This document shows positions 62,364-64,000 of a DNA stretch of 64,000 nt, piece after piece. The DNA comes from Diadema setosum. Taxonomy: Eukaryota > Echinodermata > Echinoidea > Diadematoida > Diadematidae. Below the pieces are notes generated by a model. That model had not been told where the DNA came from, did not search any database, and was given only the letters and a program-made list of their open reading frames with translations. The stretch is from the NCBI GenBank assembly GCA_033980235.1, contig CM067072.1, positions 18,851,047 through 18,915,046 of the forward strand, read 5' to 3'. The first letter of the stretch is position 1, and every line of letters starts with the position of its first letter. The position numbers and the translations under genes are program-made.

Positions 62364-63637
62364 GCTGCAAAGAGATCCACTACCTTTAAGTTAGAAGAGA
62401 GATAAGTAAATAATGATAAAATAAACAAACAAAAAAGAATGAGTTTCTTTTGTAATACTATCTGACAAACTTTTTACTTTACCATTTTACTTCATAGCTC
62501 AGCACTTTCCATTCTCTCTCATACCCTCTTACCCATTACATTTATATGAAATACAACTAAAATGAGTTTGCGTGCCTGCATAATACTCTTTGGAAATTAT
62601 AAGTGAAAATTTTTTTAGGTTTTAGCTCACTTTAAAATGAGAACCCATAGAACTGTCACAACATGAGAAAATGTATAAGTAATAATCAACACTACATTTC
62701 CGAATTTGGCCTGCAAAGAAATCCGCTACCTGTAAGTTAGAAAAGAGATTAGTAAATAATGATAAAATAAAAAAGAAAGAAAAGAATGAGTTTCTACCGC
62801 TGTATCCAGAACAGAGCCTGAAACGGTGCAGGCTCAAGAAATCGTTTGTACTATAATACGTCTTGAAGTACTGTGTGATACTGTTGACTCAGACTTCTAC
62901 AAAGCTGTAAGTGAGAATTGTAATCCAATCCGACTCATTTTGTCTCTCCTGATCGTTCGTAAGAAATGCTAATTCATGACCACCTTTTCACAATTTGATT
63001 GGAGCATGCATTCATAATGGAAAATAGTTGACATAATAATCTATCCCCAGGCATTATCATGCCAACATGTACTTATATACATGTACTATATCTTTGTGAG
63101 ACGTAGATATAAAATGTCTCAGGTTTTCGATTATAGTTATAATTTCGAGGAAATTTCTTTAATTCTTATCAAAATAAAAACATTATACATAAACTTGAGG
63201 CTATTAGATTTTCATCCACTTACCTCTGTTCCTGTGAAAAAATGCAAGTGTCAACCTCAATGTCATCCACGAATCGCACGTACTCGGGCGGCCAGTGGAA
63301 AAAAAAAAAAAACACCGGTCACACGCGCCAAGGGCCATGGCATGCAGTGCCAATATAATAATAGCTCGCACAAATTGATACATAACATTTGTGTTTGTGT
63401 GCATGGGGACGATCCGATGGTTCATACAACAAAAGGGTTTCGTACAATTATTTTTAACATTGTTAAACGTACTCTTCCACATTTACGTAGCATGATAATG
63501 TGTCTTCATATTTATTTGGATTGTTATCTTGAGAATTGCTAAAAACCGTTATTATGAAAAAGTGGACCTTTCAGAATTTGGGGGGGGGGGGGGTGCGTAC
63601 GCACCCGACGCACCCCCCTGGCTACGGGCCTGAGATG

Positions 63638-64000
63638 TACAATCAGCGCTGCTAGGTCTCTCTAATTCTGCACAAGCCTCCCTGAAACCTGTATTTTTTT
63701 TTTTTTTATATCCTGGCAAAAGAAAATACAAAAATCTGTCTGATTTGGGAATTGCTTTTGCCCATACAACACACAAGTGTCTCCATGACAGCTCTTGAAT
63801 TTCCCTGATTTTGACGAGTGAATGTGAATATATTTTGTAGGGCAACCCAGCGAATTAGAGGCTAGCTTGTTACATCATGTTCAAAACGTGCAAAACTGTG
63901 GATGCAAGAGTATCTGCACACATTAAGAACTTAGAAGTTTCAGTTAGAAACAAAGTCTGTCTCTGGAAAAAAAAAAGTGTCCTCAGTCTGAGCTGCTATG
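63638..64000. other. Unassigned sequence to the window end
   Basis: No gene, repeat or element recognised beyond the right TIR. Confidence 0.35.

Larger units (their letters stand above)
59752..63632. mobile_element. 3.9-kb TIR element, AGATG target duplication, hosting another element
   Basis: The ends CAGGCCCGTAGCCAGG and the inverse CCTGGCTACGGGCCTG (63617-63632) are flanked by AGATG on both sides (59747-59751, 63633-63637). A GGGGGGTGCG tract follows the left end and its counterpart precedes the right end. No transposase is recognised; the 153-codon frame at 63081-63542 has no known domain. CAGG(C)...GTAGCCAGG ends recall hAT elements, but the duplication here is only 5-6 bp, so the superfamily stays open. 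Confidence 0.7.

Noticed and set aside
62049..62428. Poly-Lys/Glu and poly-Phe proteins
   Set aside because: They are translations of a (TTC)n tract near the end of a hAT-type element.
63081..63542. 153-codon ORF as a host gene
   Set aside because: No domain, low-complexity stretch, and it lies wholly inside a TIR element; no support for expression or conservation.

Overview
This is eukaryotic, animal-type DNA. It is AT-rich, its small coding exons are separated by multi-kilobase GT-AG introns, and transposable elements fill most of the rest. The only host gene I can recognise is the 3' two thirds of GTF2F1 (RAP74, the large subunit of TFIIF). It lies on the + strand as seven phase-compatible exons from 15694 to the stop at 49733. 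Its N-terminal exons must lie upstream of the window. The repeat set (Helentron/'pearl'-like elements with GTCC repeats, TTAA fold-back MITEs, L2/CR1-like LINEs, tRNA-headed SINEs) suggests a marine invertebrate, probably an echinoderm or hemichordate. The species is not determined.

Layout. 1-1.5 kb: little recognisable. 1.5-14.9 kb: one decayed LINE copy split by successive insertions. These are a THAP-like TIR element (1944-2777), a Helentron-like element (3470-12577), and a fold-back Tc1/mariner-type element (12685-13564). Inside the Helentron-like element sits a 7.3-kb higher-order tandem array, (A-B-B)x4-A, in which every segment boundary is TATA. 15.7-20.0 kb: the first two GTF2F1 exons in the window, separated by a pogo/Tigger-like element. 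20-25 kb: two Helentron-like elements with tandem cores; one carries a SINE and a TTAA palindrome. 25.3 kb: GTF2F1 exon. 26.4-33.1 kb: long inverted termini enclosing a broken RecQ-like helicase gene and a divergent zinc-finger-like ORF. 35.4 and 41.1 kb: GTF2F1 exons among several small elements. 41.6-44.2 kb: another Helentron-like element. 45.7-47.2 kb: an L2-like LINE inserted into a MITE. 48.0 and 49.5 kb: last GTF2F1 exons. 49.87-53.4 kb: a mariner relic with long inverted arms, interrupted twice by Helentron-like elements. 53.5-56.6 kb: a LINE tail between inverted arms, and tandem SINEs. 57-58.6 kb: a hairpin-ended repeat family with an inserted TTAA MITE. 59.75-63.63 kb: a TIR element with a hAT-type element (8-bp target duplication) inside it.

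The coding content therefore serves one process, RNA polymerase II transcription through TFIIF. Everything else is mobile-element strata whose order can be read from intact target-site duplications and from restored host sequence. The most unusual structures are the TATA-bounded A-B-B array, the eight CTAGTT-ended Helentron-like elements, the helicase-bearing TIR region, and an in-frame 27-bp duplication plus wobble splice sites in GTF2F1. Coordinates and alignments were read by eye; no similarity search was run.
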